Source: Neisseria subflava
GTDB lineage: Bacteria > Pseudomonadota > Gammaproteobacteria > Burkholderiales > Neisseriaceae
Direction: 5' to 3'
DNA: 64,000 nt
Assembly: GCF_005221305.1 (NCBI RefSeq)
Contig: NZ_CP039887.1
Span: 2,108,001 to 2,172,000, forward strand
Shown here: positions 8,957 through 17,046 of the stretch, piece by piece
Position numbering within the stretch: the first letter of the stretch is position 1
Layout: the number at the start of each line of letters is the position of its first letter
Made by a program: the position numbers and the translations under genes
The notes under the pieces: generated by a model
What the model saw: the letters and a program-made list of their open reading frames with translations, nothing else
Databases searched by the model: none
Told to the model about the DNA's origin: nothing

Positions 8957-9451
8957 TTAGGCCGTCTGAAAACCCACGCGTTCAAAAATTTCTGCCGCAC
9001 ACGCTTCCGATACCGCAAACAAAGTTGCCACGCTGCCCAAAGCTCGTTGTGCTGTCACGCTCAAATCATCACGGCATACTTCGCCCAGCCACTCAACCGG
9101 CCGTACCAGCGACATTTTTTCATCGTCCCATTGCGGACAATGCACCGCTCCGCCCGTAATCTTGCCGACCCGATAACGGCGCAAAGCAGGCGAGTAGGTC
9201 AGTACGGCATCTCCATCAGCCAATTCGTTGACAAACCGCCACATTTGAGCCGCGCCCGATTGCGCCGTTCTCAACTTCACATCCGGCACGGCCGAACGGT
9301 AAATATCCGTCAGCTCCTCACGGCCAAAACCTTTTGCCGCCGCTTCTGCCAGCATGGGCCAAGCCAATGCCACCACGCCGCGCTCGAAAAATACGTCATA
9401 AAGCACACCTTGAGTGCTGCGAACCATATAAAGTCTGGCTTGTTTTCCCAT
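8957..9451 (-). CDS. Stand-alone Mrr-N/EVE-like domain protein
   Basis: A 164-residue protein. LYMVRSTQGVLYDVFFERGV followed by VALAWP, then FVNELADGDAVLTYSPALRRYRVGKITGG, resembles the PUA/EVE-like N-terminal domain found before Mrr-type nucleases. Here no nuclease domain follows: the chain stops after an Ala-rich helix ending FERVGFQTA, and the next gene is a channel. It may be a modified-base reader, or the remnant of a restriction protein. The family call rests on by-eye resemblance. Confidence 0.55.
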   Translation of the reverse strand: MGKQARLYMVRSTQGVLYDVFFERGVVALAWPMLAEAAAKGFGREELTDIYRSAVPDVKLRTAQSGAAQMWRFVNELADGDAVLTYSPALRRYRVGKITGGAVHCPQWDDEKMSLVRPVEWLGEVCRDDLSVTAQRALGSVATLFAVSEACAAEIFERVGFQTA

Positions 9452-9608
9452 TGCAGTACCTGTTTGTTTGAAGAACCCATCCCTTTGTTTCCATGTTACC
9501 CGTTACGGCTGAAAAATTCGATATTTTGAATGGTCGGAAGGGTTTGAAGTTCTCGCTGAAAATAAATGAATTATAAATGAAAGGCCGTCTGAAAAAATAA
9601 AATAGGCT

Positions 9609-9631
9609 GATATATCAACAGATGATATATC
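9609..9631 (+). promoter_or_regulatory. Tandem GATATATC palindromes upstream of the histidine-rich gene
   Basis: The palindromic octamer GATATATC occurs at 9609-9616 and again at 9624-9631, 15 bases apart centre to centre, about 110 bases before the histidine-rich gene. The spacing could suit a dimeric regulator. It does not match the Zur or Fur consensus that I know. Confidence 0.3.
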
Positions 9632-9741
9632 GTAACAATATATTAATAACTGTAAAATTTTTTACGTTTATATCAAAAAAAGATAAGATAAAAAAATCAA
9701 TCGAGAAAGATTGCTATTCACTGAACATTAGGAGAGAAAAA

Positions 9742-10077
9742 ATGACCTGCAAAACCCACGAACATCATGACCACGTCCACGGCGCAAACTGCGGCCACAC
9801 TGCCATCAAACACGAAGGCCACGTTGATTATCTGCACGACGGCCACCTGCACCATGAGCACAACGGTCACTACGACGAGCATGCACTGAGCGTCAATGAA
9901 ACCAACCCTGACGGCTGCCATCCGGTTGACAGCTACCACGGCCACGTTCACGGCGAAGGTTGCGGCCACGAAGCCGTACCGCACGGCGATCATGTTGACT
10001 ACATCGTCAACGGCCGTCTGCACCACCAACACGGCGACCATTGCGACGACCACGGTCCTGTTGAAATCGTTAAATAA
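9742..10077 (+). CDS. Histidine-rich metal-binding protein with internal duplication
   Basis: A 111-residue protein with roughly one quarter His and several Cys. It contains two related units. Unit one has HVHGANCGHTAIKHEGHVDY and LHDGHLHHEHNGH; unit two has HVHGEGCGHEAVPHGDHVDY and IVNGRLHHQHGDH. No signal peptide or membrane span is seen, so it is probably a cytosolic zinc/nickel/copper buffer. Databases sometimes label relatives zinc transporter permease, which the sequence does not support. AGGAG lies eight bases before the chosen start; the longer upstream reading is AT-rich and unlike coding DNA. Confidence 0.85.
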   Translation: MTCKTHEHHDHVHGANCGHTAIKHEGHVDYLHDGHLHHEHNGHYDEHALSVNETNPDGCHPVDSYHGHVHGEGCGHEAVPHGDHVDYIVNGRLHHQHGDHCDDHGPVEIVK

Positions 10078-10101
10078 AACTGTTTTTCAGACGGCCTTTA
10101 A

Positions 10102-10302
10102 TATGGGGCTTCTATAGAAAAAGGGGGGGGTATTTTCACTCCCTTTGTTTGGTTTGCCCTATATTTAAAACTGCTGCGGCTTACCGCCTCAAAAACTGTA
10201 TTAAACCAATGTATTTACTGGGTGCTTGACATTGTTTCGGCATTGTCGCTCCCCTTTGTTGTGGGCTATCTTTCCTTATTGGTCAAAGGCTTTATGCAAT
10301 AA
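10102..10302 (+). pseudogene. Possible 3' fragment of a membrane-protein gene
   Basis: A stop-free frame from 10102 to a TAA at 10300 encodes a strongly hydrophobic stretch including ALYLKLLRLTASKT, YWVLDIVSALSLP and FVVGYLSLLVKGFMQ, which reads like the end of a real membrane protein. It has no start codon; an ATG at 10103 is in another frame and hits a stop after four codons. An eight-G run (10123-10130) lies at its upstream edge. It most likely is decayed DNA. The rest of the gap (10078-10423) holds two single DUS, one of them of the AGGTCGTCTGAA type at 10331. Confidence 0.3.
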
Positions 10303-10381
10303 ACTTTTCAGATAACCGCTCTATACAATAAGGTCGTCTGAAAGCCGAATATTGATTTATGTTTTTAAAGCGCTTTTTAAA

Positions 10382-10421
10382 TTAAAGGCCGTCTGAACGT
10401 GTAGTTTCAGACGGCCTTTAA
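10382..10421 (-). terminator. Inverted-DUS terminator of dnaE
   Basis: A 16-base stem (10382-10397 with 10406-10421) of opposed DUS directly behind the dnaE stop. Confidence 0.75.
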
Positions 10422-10423
10422 TT

Positions 10424-13400
10424 TTACCAATTTACACGAACAGCCCTACTGCCGAGCAATGTTTCCAGTTCGTCAAACAAGGCGGTGCTTGGCGTTACCA
10501 TCCATTTTGGCGCAATTTTCAATTTGCCCGATGCTTTGCCGTTGCTGTACGACAGTTGCAGCGGGATGTGCGACGTGTCGGGCAGGCGGTGTGCGGTGAG
10601 GATGGCGGCGAGGCGTGCGATGTCGTGGCCGGGTGCGAGGGCGAGGCTGAGACTGCGGGCGTAGCGTTCGCGCGCCATTTGCAGGGTCATGACTTGGTTG
10701 GCCATGATGCGCAACCCGTCGCCGCCGCCGTAGTCGTCGCGGCTAACTTTGGATTCGATAATCAGCACTTGGTCGGATTTGAGGTAGTCGGCGCAGTTTT
10801 CCAGCGTGTGGCCGCTGACCATGATTTCCACCAGTCCGCTCAAATCTTCAAGGCTGACGAAGGCGATTTTGCCGCGTTTGCCCATCATGGTGCGCACGGC
10901 GGTAACGAATCCGGCGAGGCGCACGCTGTCTTGCGGTTTCAGACGACCTAATTTGGTCGGGGCGATTTGGCGGACTTCTTGGGCATACGGGCCGAACGGG
11001 TGGCCGGAGAGGTAGAAGCCGATGACGGTTTTTTCTTCGGCGAGTTTTTCCGATTCGCTCCACATGGGCGCATCGACGAGCTGCACCGGCTCGATGGCGT
11101 CTTCCATCATGTCGAAAAGCCCGCCCTGATTGGCGTTGGCGGCTTTTTGGTCGGCGTTGTTCATGGCGAGGTCGATGTTCGCCAAGAGCATGGCGCGGTT
11201 GGGTTCGATGCTGTCGAACGCGCCGCCGCGTATCAGGGCTTCGAGGGTGCGGCGGTTCATGTGTTCTTTGCCAACGCGCTCGCAGAAGTCCAAGAGGCCG
11301 GTAAACTTGCCGCCGCTTTGCCGCGCGGCGATGATGGATTCGACGGCGGCTTCGCCCGTGCCTTTAATCGCGCCGAGTGCGTAGCGGATTTTCATGTTCG
11401 GATACGGCGTGAAGCGGTAGTCGGATTCGTTGATGTCGGGCGGTAGGAACTCGATGCCGTTGGCGCGGCAGTCGTCGTAGAAATGCTTGAGCTGGTCGGT
11501 GTTGTCCAATTCAGACGACATGGTTGCCGCCATAAATTCGGCGGGGTAATGGGCTTTGAGCCATGCGGTCTGGTAGGAAATCAGGGCGTAGGCGGCGGCG
11601 TGGGATTTGTTGAAACCGTAGCCGGCGAATTTTTCCATGTAGTTGAAGATTTCGTCGGATTTTTCGCGCGAAATGCCTTGCTTTGCCGCGCCTTCGGCGA
11701 AGATTTCACGGTGTTTCACCATTTCTTCGGGCTTTTTCTTACCCATGGCGCGGCGCAGCAAGTCCGCGCCGCCGAGCGAGTAGCCGCCGATAATCTGCGC
11801 CGCCTGCATCACTTGTTCCTGATACACCATAATGCCGTAGGTCGGCGCGAGGATGCCTTCGAGCAGCGGGTGGATGTATTGGAATTCCTGACCCTTCATA
11901 CGCGCGACGAAGTCGGGAATATTGTCCATCGGGCCGGGTCGGTAGAGCGATACGAAGGCGATGAGTTCTTCAAACTTGGTGGTGTGCGCCGTTTTCAGCA
12001 TTTTTTTCATGCCGGTCGACTCGAACTGGAATACGGCGGTGGTGTTCGCATCGCGGAAGATTTTGTAGGCGGCTTGGTCGTCGAGCGGGATTGTGCCGAC
12101 ATCGACAATATCGCCGGTGGTGTTTTTGATGTTGTTCTGCGCCATTTCGATAATGGTCAGGTTGCGCAGACCCAAAAAGTCGAACTTCACCAAACCCACG
12201 TCTTCTACGTCGCCTTTGTCGTACATGGATACGGGCGAGGCGGACTCGTCCGCCTGATACACGGGGCTGTAATCGGAAATCTTGCCCGGCGCAATCAACA
12301 CGCCGCCTGCGTGCATACCCAGACCGCGCGTCAGGTCTTCCAGCTTTTTCGCCAGCGTAATCAGTTCGTCCGCTTCTTCCGCTTCGATCAATTCCTGAAT
12401 TTGCGGCTCCGCCTTCATCGCGTCGTCCAAACCCAGAGGTTTGTTGGCTTCCAGCGGAATAAGCTTAGACAGTTTGTCGCACAGGGTAAACGGCAGCTCC
12501 AGCACGCGCCCCACGTCGCGAATCACCGCTTTGGACGACATCGTGCCGAAAGTAACAATCTGGCTTACCGCCTCCGCGCCGTATTTTTCGCGCACATATT
12601 CAATCACGCGCCCGCGGTTTGCCTGACAGAAGTCCACGTCGAAGTCGGGCATGGAGACGCGTTCAGGGTTCAAGAAACGTTCAAACAGCAACGCGTATTT
12701 GAGCGGATCAAGGTCGGTAATCTTCAATGAATACGCCACCAGCGAACCTGCACCCGAACCGCGTCCCGGCCCTACCGGACAGCCATGTGTTTTCGCCCAG
12801 TTGATAAAGTCTTGTACGATAAGGAAATAGCCGGGGAATTTCATCTGGATGATGATGTTTAACTCAAAATCCAAACGTTCCTGATATTCCGGCATTTTTG
12901 CCGCACGTTCCGCCTCGTCGGGATAAAGCTGAACCATGCGTTCCTGCAAGCCCTCGTTGGAGAGTTTCACCAAATAATCATCCAGCGATAGGCCGTCTGG
13001 AGTAGGGAAGAGCGGCAGGAAGTTTTTGCCCAATGTGATGTGCAGATTACAGCGTTTGGCGATTTCTACCGTGTTTTCCAAGGCTTCGGGCAAATCGGCG
13101 AAACGTTCTGCCATGGTTTCCGGCGGAATGAAAAATTGGCTCGGCGTGAAATCGCGCGGACGTTTTTTGTCCGTCAGCACCCAGCCGCCAGCGATGCACA
13201 CACGCGCCTCGTGCGCGTTGAAATCATCGCTGCTCATAAACTGTGTTGGATGCGTTGCCACTACCGGTAAGCCCAATTCCTCCGCCAGCTTCACGCTGCC
13301 AGAAACGCAAGCCTCCCATTCTGGGCGTTCGGGCAGGCGTTGCAGCTCTAAATAAAACGCATCGGGAAACCACGCCGCATATTTCAACGCCGCTGCACGC

Positions 13401-13858
13401 GCCGCGTCTTCATTGCCGTTCAACAGATTCACGCCTACTTCGCCGTAATGCGCGCCACTCAAACAAATCAAGCCGCTGTTGTCGCCGTTTTCCAGCCATT
13501 CGGGATTGAGTTCCGCATGATGGATATTGCGGTCTTTGCCGACATAGGCCTCCGTCAAAAGCTCGCTCAAGCGCAGATAGCCCGCGTCGTTGCGGATAAT
13601 CAGCATGGCACGAAACGGCTTGTCGGGCGCATTCGGATTGCCTATCCACACGTCCGCCGCGCCGATGGGCTTAATTCCTGCACCGCGGCAGGCTTTATAG
13701 AATTTCACCAAACCGAATTCGTTCATCAAATCGCTGATGCCCAAAGCAGGCAAACCGTATTCCTGCGCTTTGGCAATCAGTTTTTTAATCCGCACCATAC
13801 CGTCGGTAATCGAGAATTCGGTATGCAGGCGCAGGGGGATGTAGGTCGGCTCGGTCAT
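10424..13858 (-). CDS. dnaE: DNA polymerase III alpha subunit
   Basis: A 1144-residue replicative polymerase, normal length for DnaE1. It opens with the PHP domain (YIPLRLHTEFSITDGMVRIK). The palm has the catalytic PDFDVDF with Asp405 and Asp407, matching the family spacing. Later come GYGFNKSHAAAYALISYQTA (fingers), the helix-hairpin-helix region, an OB fold (VRLAGFVTAVRTMMGKRGK) and a short tail. The gene contains N. mucosa-type DUS at 10938 and a 10-base muc core at 11510, unlike most genes here, hinting at recombination in its 3' half. Confidence 0.97.
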   Translation of the reverse strand: MTEPTYIPLRLHTEFSITDGMVRIKKLIAKAQEYGLPALGISDLMNEFGLVKFYKACRGAGIKPIGAADVWIGNPNAPDKPFRAMLIIRNDAGYLRLSELLTEAYVGKDRNIHHAELNPEWLENGDNSGLICLSGAHYGEVGVNLLNGNEDAARAAALKYAAWFPDAFYLELQRLPERPEWEACVSGSVKLAEELGLPVVATHPTQFMSSDDFNAHEARVCIAGGWVLTDKKRPRDFTPSQFFIPPETMAERFADLPEALENTVEIAKRCNLHITLGKNFLPLFPTPDGLSLDDYLVKLSNEGLQERMVQLYPDEAERAAKMPEYQERLDFELNIIIQMKFPGYFLIVQDFINWAKTHGCPVGPGRGSGAGSLVAYSLKITDLDPLKYALLFERFLNPERVSMPDFDVDFCQANRGRVIEYVREKYGAEAVSQIVTFGTMSSKAVIRDVGRVLELPFTLCDKLSKLIPLEANKPLGLDDAMKAEPQIQELIEAEEADELITLAKKLEDLTRGLGMHAGGVLIAPGKISDYSPVYQADESASPVSMYDKGDVEDVGLVKFDFLGLRNLTIIEMAQNNIKNTTGDIVDVGTIPLDDQAAYKIFRDANTTAVFQFESTGMKKMLKTAHTTKFEELIAFVSLYRPGPMDNIPDFVARMKGQEFQYIHPLLEGILAPTYGIMVYQEQVMQAAQIIGGYSLGGADLLRRAMGKKKPEEMVKHREIFAEGAAKQGISREKSDEIFNYMEKFAGYGFNKSHAAAYALISYQTAWLKAHYPAEFMAATMSSELDNTDQLKHFYDDCRANGIEFLPPDINESDYRFTPYPNMKIRYALGAIKGTGEAAVESIIAARQSGGKFTGLLDFCERVGKEHMNRRTLEALIRGGAFDSIEPNRAMLLANIDLAMNNADQKAANANQGGLFDMMEDAIEPVQLVDAPMWSESEKLAEEKTVIGFYLSGHPFGPYAQEVRQIAPTKLGRLKPQDSVRLAGFVTAVRTMMGKRGKIAFVSLEDLSGLVEIMVSGHTLENCADYLKSDQVLIIESKVSRDDYGGGDGLRIMANQVMTLQMARERYARSLSLALAPGHDIARLAAILTAHRLPDTSHIPLQLSYSNGKASGKLKIAPKWMVTPSTALFDELETLLGSRAVRVNW

Positions 13859-14020
13859 GGCAAAATCGGCGTGAACAATAAAAGGCGTATTGTAGCAGGG
13901 TTGGCAGCTAAAGGCCGTCTGAAAACCAAATGTAATGGGTTTGGATAAAGCAAATCAAACAGAAGGGGGCTTTCTTTCAGACGGCCATGTTAAAATATCG
14001 CCATTATTGAAAAGGATTGA

Positions 14021-14257
14021 ATGATGGAAGCAACCGTCTATCTTGAAGACAACGAATACATCGCTTTATGCGACCTGTTGAAACTGGCCGGCCTTGCCGA
14101 AAGCGGGGGACAGGCAAAAGCGTTTATCGTCGAAGGGCTGGTATTGCGCAACGGCGAAACCGAAACCCGTAAGACCGCCAAAATACGCGGCGGCGAAGTG
14201 ATTGAATTTGACGGCGCACGCTTGGAAATTGCCGATGGATACGACCCTGAAGAATAA
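14021..14257 (+). CDS. S4-domain RNA-binding protein (YbcJ-like)
   Basis: A 78-residue protein consisting of one S4 RNA-binding fold: YIALCDLLKLAGLAESGGQA, KAFIVEGLVLRNGE, then RKTAKIRGGEVIEFDGARLE. Such small proteins are ribosome- or RNA-associated, with no sharp function known. Two adjacent ATG codons (14021, 14024) could start it. It overlaps the next gene by 23 bases. A DUS half-site lies before the start. Confidence 0.85.
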   Translation: MMEATVYLEDNEYIALCDLLKLAGLAESGGQAKAFIVEGLVLRNGETETRKTAKIRGGEVIEFDGARLEIADGYDPEE

Positions 14258-14453
14258 AGCCGAAGCCATCTTGGGCGAGTCGCTTTTAGACGAACCTGTC
14301 CGTCCCGAATCGTGGGAATGTTGTGGCAGCGAATGCGGCGATGCCTGTATTCAGACAATGTATTGGGCGGAAAAAGCCCGCTATGATGCACAACGGCGGA
14401 AATTGAAAGAAGCAGGTTGGGTAGGCGGCGAAGATGAGACAAAGGCCGTCTGA
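14235..14453 (+). CDS. Oxidoreductase-like domain protein (Cys-rich)
   Basis: A 72-residue protein. SWECCGSECGDACIQTMYWA has the CCxxxCxxxC arrangement of the oxidoreductase-like (OXLD) family, thought to bind a metal or Fe-S centre; the reaction is unknown. The start at 14235 overlaps the S4 gene and gives MDTTLKNKAEAILGE. The last codons plus stop (ACA AAG GCC GTC TGA) are supplied by a DUS. Confidence 0.75.
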   Translation: MDTTLKNKAEAILGESLLDEPVRPESWECCGSECGDACIQTMYWAEKARYDAQRRKLKEAGWVGGEDETKAV

Positions 14454-14500
14454 AAACGATTGGCTTGATGTAAATCGTGTTTTAAATAATGCTGCATTAT

Positions 14501-14541
14501 AAAGCCAATGCCGTCTGAAAGTTTCAGACGGCATTGGCTTT
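14501..14541. terminator. 20-base inverted repeat built on the AT-dialect DUS
   Basis: A perfect 20-base stem (14501-14520 with 14522-14541) containing ATGCCGTCTGAA in both arms, followed by a T-run and preceded by AT-rich DNA. It lies between converging genes and can end transcription from both sides. Most hairpins in this window use AGGCCGTCTGAA; this one uses the meningococcal dialect. Confidence 0.8.
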
Positions 14542-14554
14542 TTTAAAGTTTAAA

Positions 14555-15015
14555 TTAAGATTGTGTTACCTCGGAAGCGGTTGCATTTTCAGGTGTGCCA
14601 GGTGCAGCATCTGCAGGAGCCTGATAATCTGTATTTTGCGATGAAGAGGGCTCGGCATTGTCATGTTTATGATGCTTATCATGTTTACCAAAGTGTCGTT
14701 TGTCTTGATCGTCATCTTGTGCTACTGCCAATACTTTGCCGTTTTGAGCATCAACCAAAGCTTCGTATTCAACGCCGTCTTTCAAGATTTCTACTTTGTA
14801 ACGGCCGCCCAAATGTTGTTTGTATTTGTAATCGACATCTTTAACGACGCCGCCCACTTCTGCTACCGCTGCTGCGGCTGCTTGCTGGCCGGAAACCTTT
14901 GCAAACATACCTTCTTTGAAAGCCATGGTACCTGCCGCACCGGCAACGCCCAAACTTGAAGCAATAATACCGGCGATGATGAGTTTTTTGAAATAAAAGC
15001 GTTAATGCGTTTCAT
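14555..15015 (-). CDS. PepSY-domain secreted protein with frame change in the signal peptide
   Basis: The start with a good site (GGAAAG, 15015) reads MKRINAFISKN and then leaves frame, ending after about 50 codons. The adjacent frame supplies KKLIIAGIIASSLGVAGAAG (a signal-peptide core) and then the mature protein: VAEVGGVVKDVDYKYKQHLG, RYKVEILKDGVEYEALVDAQ (PepSY), and a His/Lys/Asp tail. The switch falls at six A (14984-14989), read A AAA AAC in the first frame. This is a classical -1 slippery heptamer, and -1 is the shift needed. A one-base deletion in the A-run or a sequencing error is equally able to explain it. PepSY proteins act in the periplasm as peptidase inhibitors or metal-related proteins. 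Confidence 0.7.
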
Positions 15016-15360
15016 GATTTTCTTTCCTACTGTGTTGTTGAACGATGAATGCATTCTATGCCTCAACAATTAGCTGAATATGAGCAAAACGCTAAGATGT
15101 GCAATTGGTGGCAATATTAAAATTAACATTTTAATAATAATGGAGATAGAAGCCGCGCTTTCAGACGGTCTTGCTGATATATTGTGATGGTATATTTGGC
15201 GGAGATTGTGGTTTGCGTGTGAAAACAAAAAAAGCGTGATGAAAAAAAGGGCATGTGTGAGACATGCCCCGAATTAAATGGTAAACGCGATGTTGAGAAA
15301 CCAAATGACGGAATAAGATTTGCGGTTGGTCAACTTATCTTATTCCGCCTTGTTTTACAA
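15016..15360. other. Intergenic region between engB and the PepSY gene
   Basis: 345 bases, AT-rich. It holds a degenerate DUS at 15172, a hairpin GGGCATGT/ACATGCCC at 15249-15269 (followed by seven T on the minus strand, so a likely engB terminator) and an 11-base inverted repeat CGGAATAAGAT/ATCTTATTCCG at 15309-15319 and 15337-15347. No gene is seen. Confidence 0.5.
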
Positions 15361-15388
15361 TCATTCAGGCGATGCTTCGCCTGAATGA
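15361..15388 (-). terminator. Perfect hairpin formed by the last codons of engB
   Basis: TCATTCAGGCGA (15361-15372) pairs base for base with 15377-15388 around a four-base loop and includes the stop codon. There is no strong T-run behind it, so it may stabilise the mRNA end or slow ribosomes rather than terminate. Confidence 0.5.
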
Positions 15389-16002
15389 TTTTCGATTTCT
15401 TCGCGATGCGCGTCAAACCATGAGCCGACCACTTGATTGACTTCGTCCATACCTTGCTTTTTCAGGCTGGAGAACAGTTGAACGCTGATTTTTTGGCGTT
15501 CGGTGTAGGGTTTGAGTGATTTTTTAACCGCCGCCAAAGTTTTAATCTGGTCGTTTTTAGACAGCTTGTCTGCTTTTGATAGCAGGATATGCACGGGGCG
15601 GCCGGTGATGTGGAAAAAGTCCAGCATTTGAATGTCTAAAGCTTTGAGCGGATGGCGCGAGTCCATAATCAAAATCAGGCCGATCAGTTGGCGGCGTTGT
15701 TGCAGGTAGTCGCCCAAGAGTTTGACCCAGTGCGTACGGATGGCCTCCGGTACTTGCGCGTAGCCGTAGCCGGGCAAATCGACCATGAAATTGCCGTTTT
15801 CCAGTTCAAAGAAATTGATGTGTTGGGTGCGTCCCGGTGTTTTGGAAACGTAGGCAAGGCGCACATGATTGGTTAAAGTATTGATGGCACTGGATTTTCC
15901 TGCATTGCTTCGGCCGACAAAGGCAATCTCGGCCGGCGTGTCGGGCAGGTCTTTCAGATGGTTGACCGTTGTAAAGAATTTGGCGTTTTGAAAAAGATTC
16001 AT
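15361..16002 (-). CDS. engB: Ribosome biogenesis GTPase EngB (YihA/YsxC)
   Basis: A 213-residue small GTPase needed for 50S assembly. Motifs: G1 GRSNAGKSS (30-38), G3 DLPGYGYA, G4 as SKADK, and the conserved [11 protein letters not shown] switch. I start at [10 protein letters not shown], which has AAGGAAAT upstream; an 18-codon longer reading lacks a site. The last 28 coding bases form a perfect hairpin (see 15361-15388). Confidence 0.95.
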   Translation of the reverse strand: MNLFQNAKFFTTVNHLKDLPDTPAEIAFVGRSNAGKSSAINTLTNHVRLAYVSKTPGRTQHINFFELENGNFMVDLPGYGYAQVPEAIRTHWVKLLGDYLQQRRQLIGLILIMDSRHPLKALDIQMLDFFHITGRPVHILLSKADKLSKNDQIKTLAAVKKSLKPYTERQKISVQLFSSLKKQGMDEVNQVVGSWFDAHREEIENHSGEASPE

Positions 16003-16103
16003 CAGTATTTCCTTGCATGGAAACAAAACTGCAACATCATAATTTGTATCGGGCATTTATGTTGCAGCAGTTTGGTAATTTGAGTAGTAATTTAATGTAA
16101 ACT

Positions 16104-16114
16104 TGGTATAGAAT
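16104..16114 (+). promoter_or_regulatory. Extended -10 promoter for cytochrome c4
   Basis: TGGTATAGAAT lies about 105 bases before cycA. It combines an upstream TG with a good -10. No clear -35 at the right distance. Confidence 0.35.
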
Positions 16115-16217
16115 AGCACGTTTATAGAATTATCGGTTTTAATCGGGAAAATTCCCCGGTATTTGAGTATAAAAAAGGCATTGACGCGGTACGCAATGCT
16201 GTAATCAGGAGCACTCC

Positions 16218-16841
16218 ATGAAACGATTGACTTTATTGGCCTTGGTATTGGCTGCCGGTGCGGTTTCCGCTGCCCCTAAAGCAGATGCTGAAAAAGGCAA
16301 ACAGGTAGCGACTACTATCTGTGCGGCGTGTCACGCAGCCGATGGTAACAGCGGTATCGCAACTTATCCTAAACTGGCAGGTCAGTTCGCGGCCTACACC
16401 TACGGCCAAACCATGGCCATCAAAGACGGTACCCGTACCCACGGTGCTGCCGGTGTGATGAAACCGATGGTGATGAACTTGTCCGAACAAGACATCCGCG
16501 ACGCTGCCGCCTACTACGCCAAACAACAAGGTAAACCGGGCGAAGCCAATCCTAAAGAAAACCCAGAGCTGGGCGCGAAAATCTATCGCGGCGGCCTGAG
16601 CGCTAAAAAACTGCCGGCATGTATGTCTTGCCACGGTCCTAGCGGCGCAGGTATCCCTGGCGGCGGTACTGAAATCCAAGCCTATCCTCGTCTGGGCGGC
16701 CAACACAAAGCTTACGTTGTCGAGCAAATGAAAGCTTACCAATCCGGCCAACGCAAAAACGCCATCATGGCCGATATTGCCAACCGCCTGAGCGAAGAAG
16801 AGTTGAACGCAGTAGCCAACTTCATCCAAGGTTTGCACTAA
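16218..16841 (+). CDS. cycA: Cytochrome c4, diheme
   Basis: A 207-residue periplasmic electron carrier with a signal peptide (cleavage after AVSA, near residue 19). Two similar domains each carry one heme site: CAACH at 35-39 and CMSCH at 135-139. The MKPMVMNLSEQDIRDAAAYY and NRLSEEELNAVANFI repeats are the usual C-terminal helices of each half. It feeds the cbb3 oxidase in Neisseria. The heme-attachment genes ccsB-ccsA follow directly, a sensible neighbourhood. AGGAG precedes the start. Confidence 0.95.
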   Translation: MKRLTLLALVLAAGAVSAAPKADAEKGKQVATTICAACHAADGNSGIATYPKLAGQFAAYTYGQTMAIKDGTRTHGAAGVMKPMVMNLSEQDIRDAAAYYAKQQGKPGEANPKENPELGAKIYRGGLSAKKLPACMSCHGPSGAGIPGGGTEIQAYPRLGGQHKAYVVEQMKAYQSGQRKNAIMADIANRLSEEELNAVANFIQGLH

Positions 16842-16869
16842 TTTCGTTTTGAAACGAGCTTATTGATAC

Positions 16870-16898
16870 AGGCCGTCTGAAAACTCTTCAGACGGCCT
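16870..16898 (+). terminator. Inverted-DUS terminator of cycA
   Basis: AGGCCGTCTGAA (16870-16881) opposed by TTCAGACGGCCT (16887-16898), 28 bases past the cycA stop. Confidence 0.7.
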
Positions 16899-17046
16899 TA
16901 GCCAATATAGGCCGATAAGCCTGATTGTTTTTTTCAAATAGCGACAGCAAGATTTTTACTACAATATGCAGTATTCTTCCTTTCGCATCATAACGTCATT
17001 GCAGTCCGTTCCATCGATCGGGTTGCCCCAAGCCGACATTTGAGAC

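Noticed and set aside
10123..10130. Phase-variable gene controlled by the eight-G run
   Set aside because: No frame has an ATG that passes through the tract; a change in G number would not restore a gene.
11483..12730. 415-codon open frame on the plus strand, antisense to dnaE
   Set aside because: It is a mirror of the dnaE codon pattern, without a ribosome site, and its translation has no recognisable domain.
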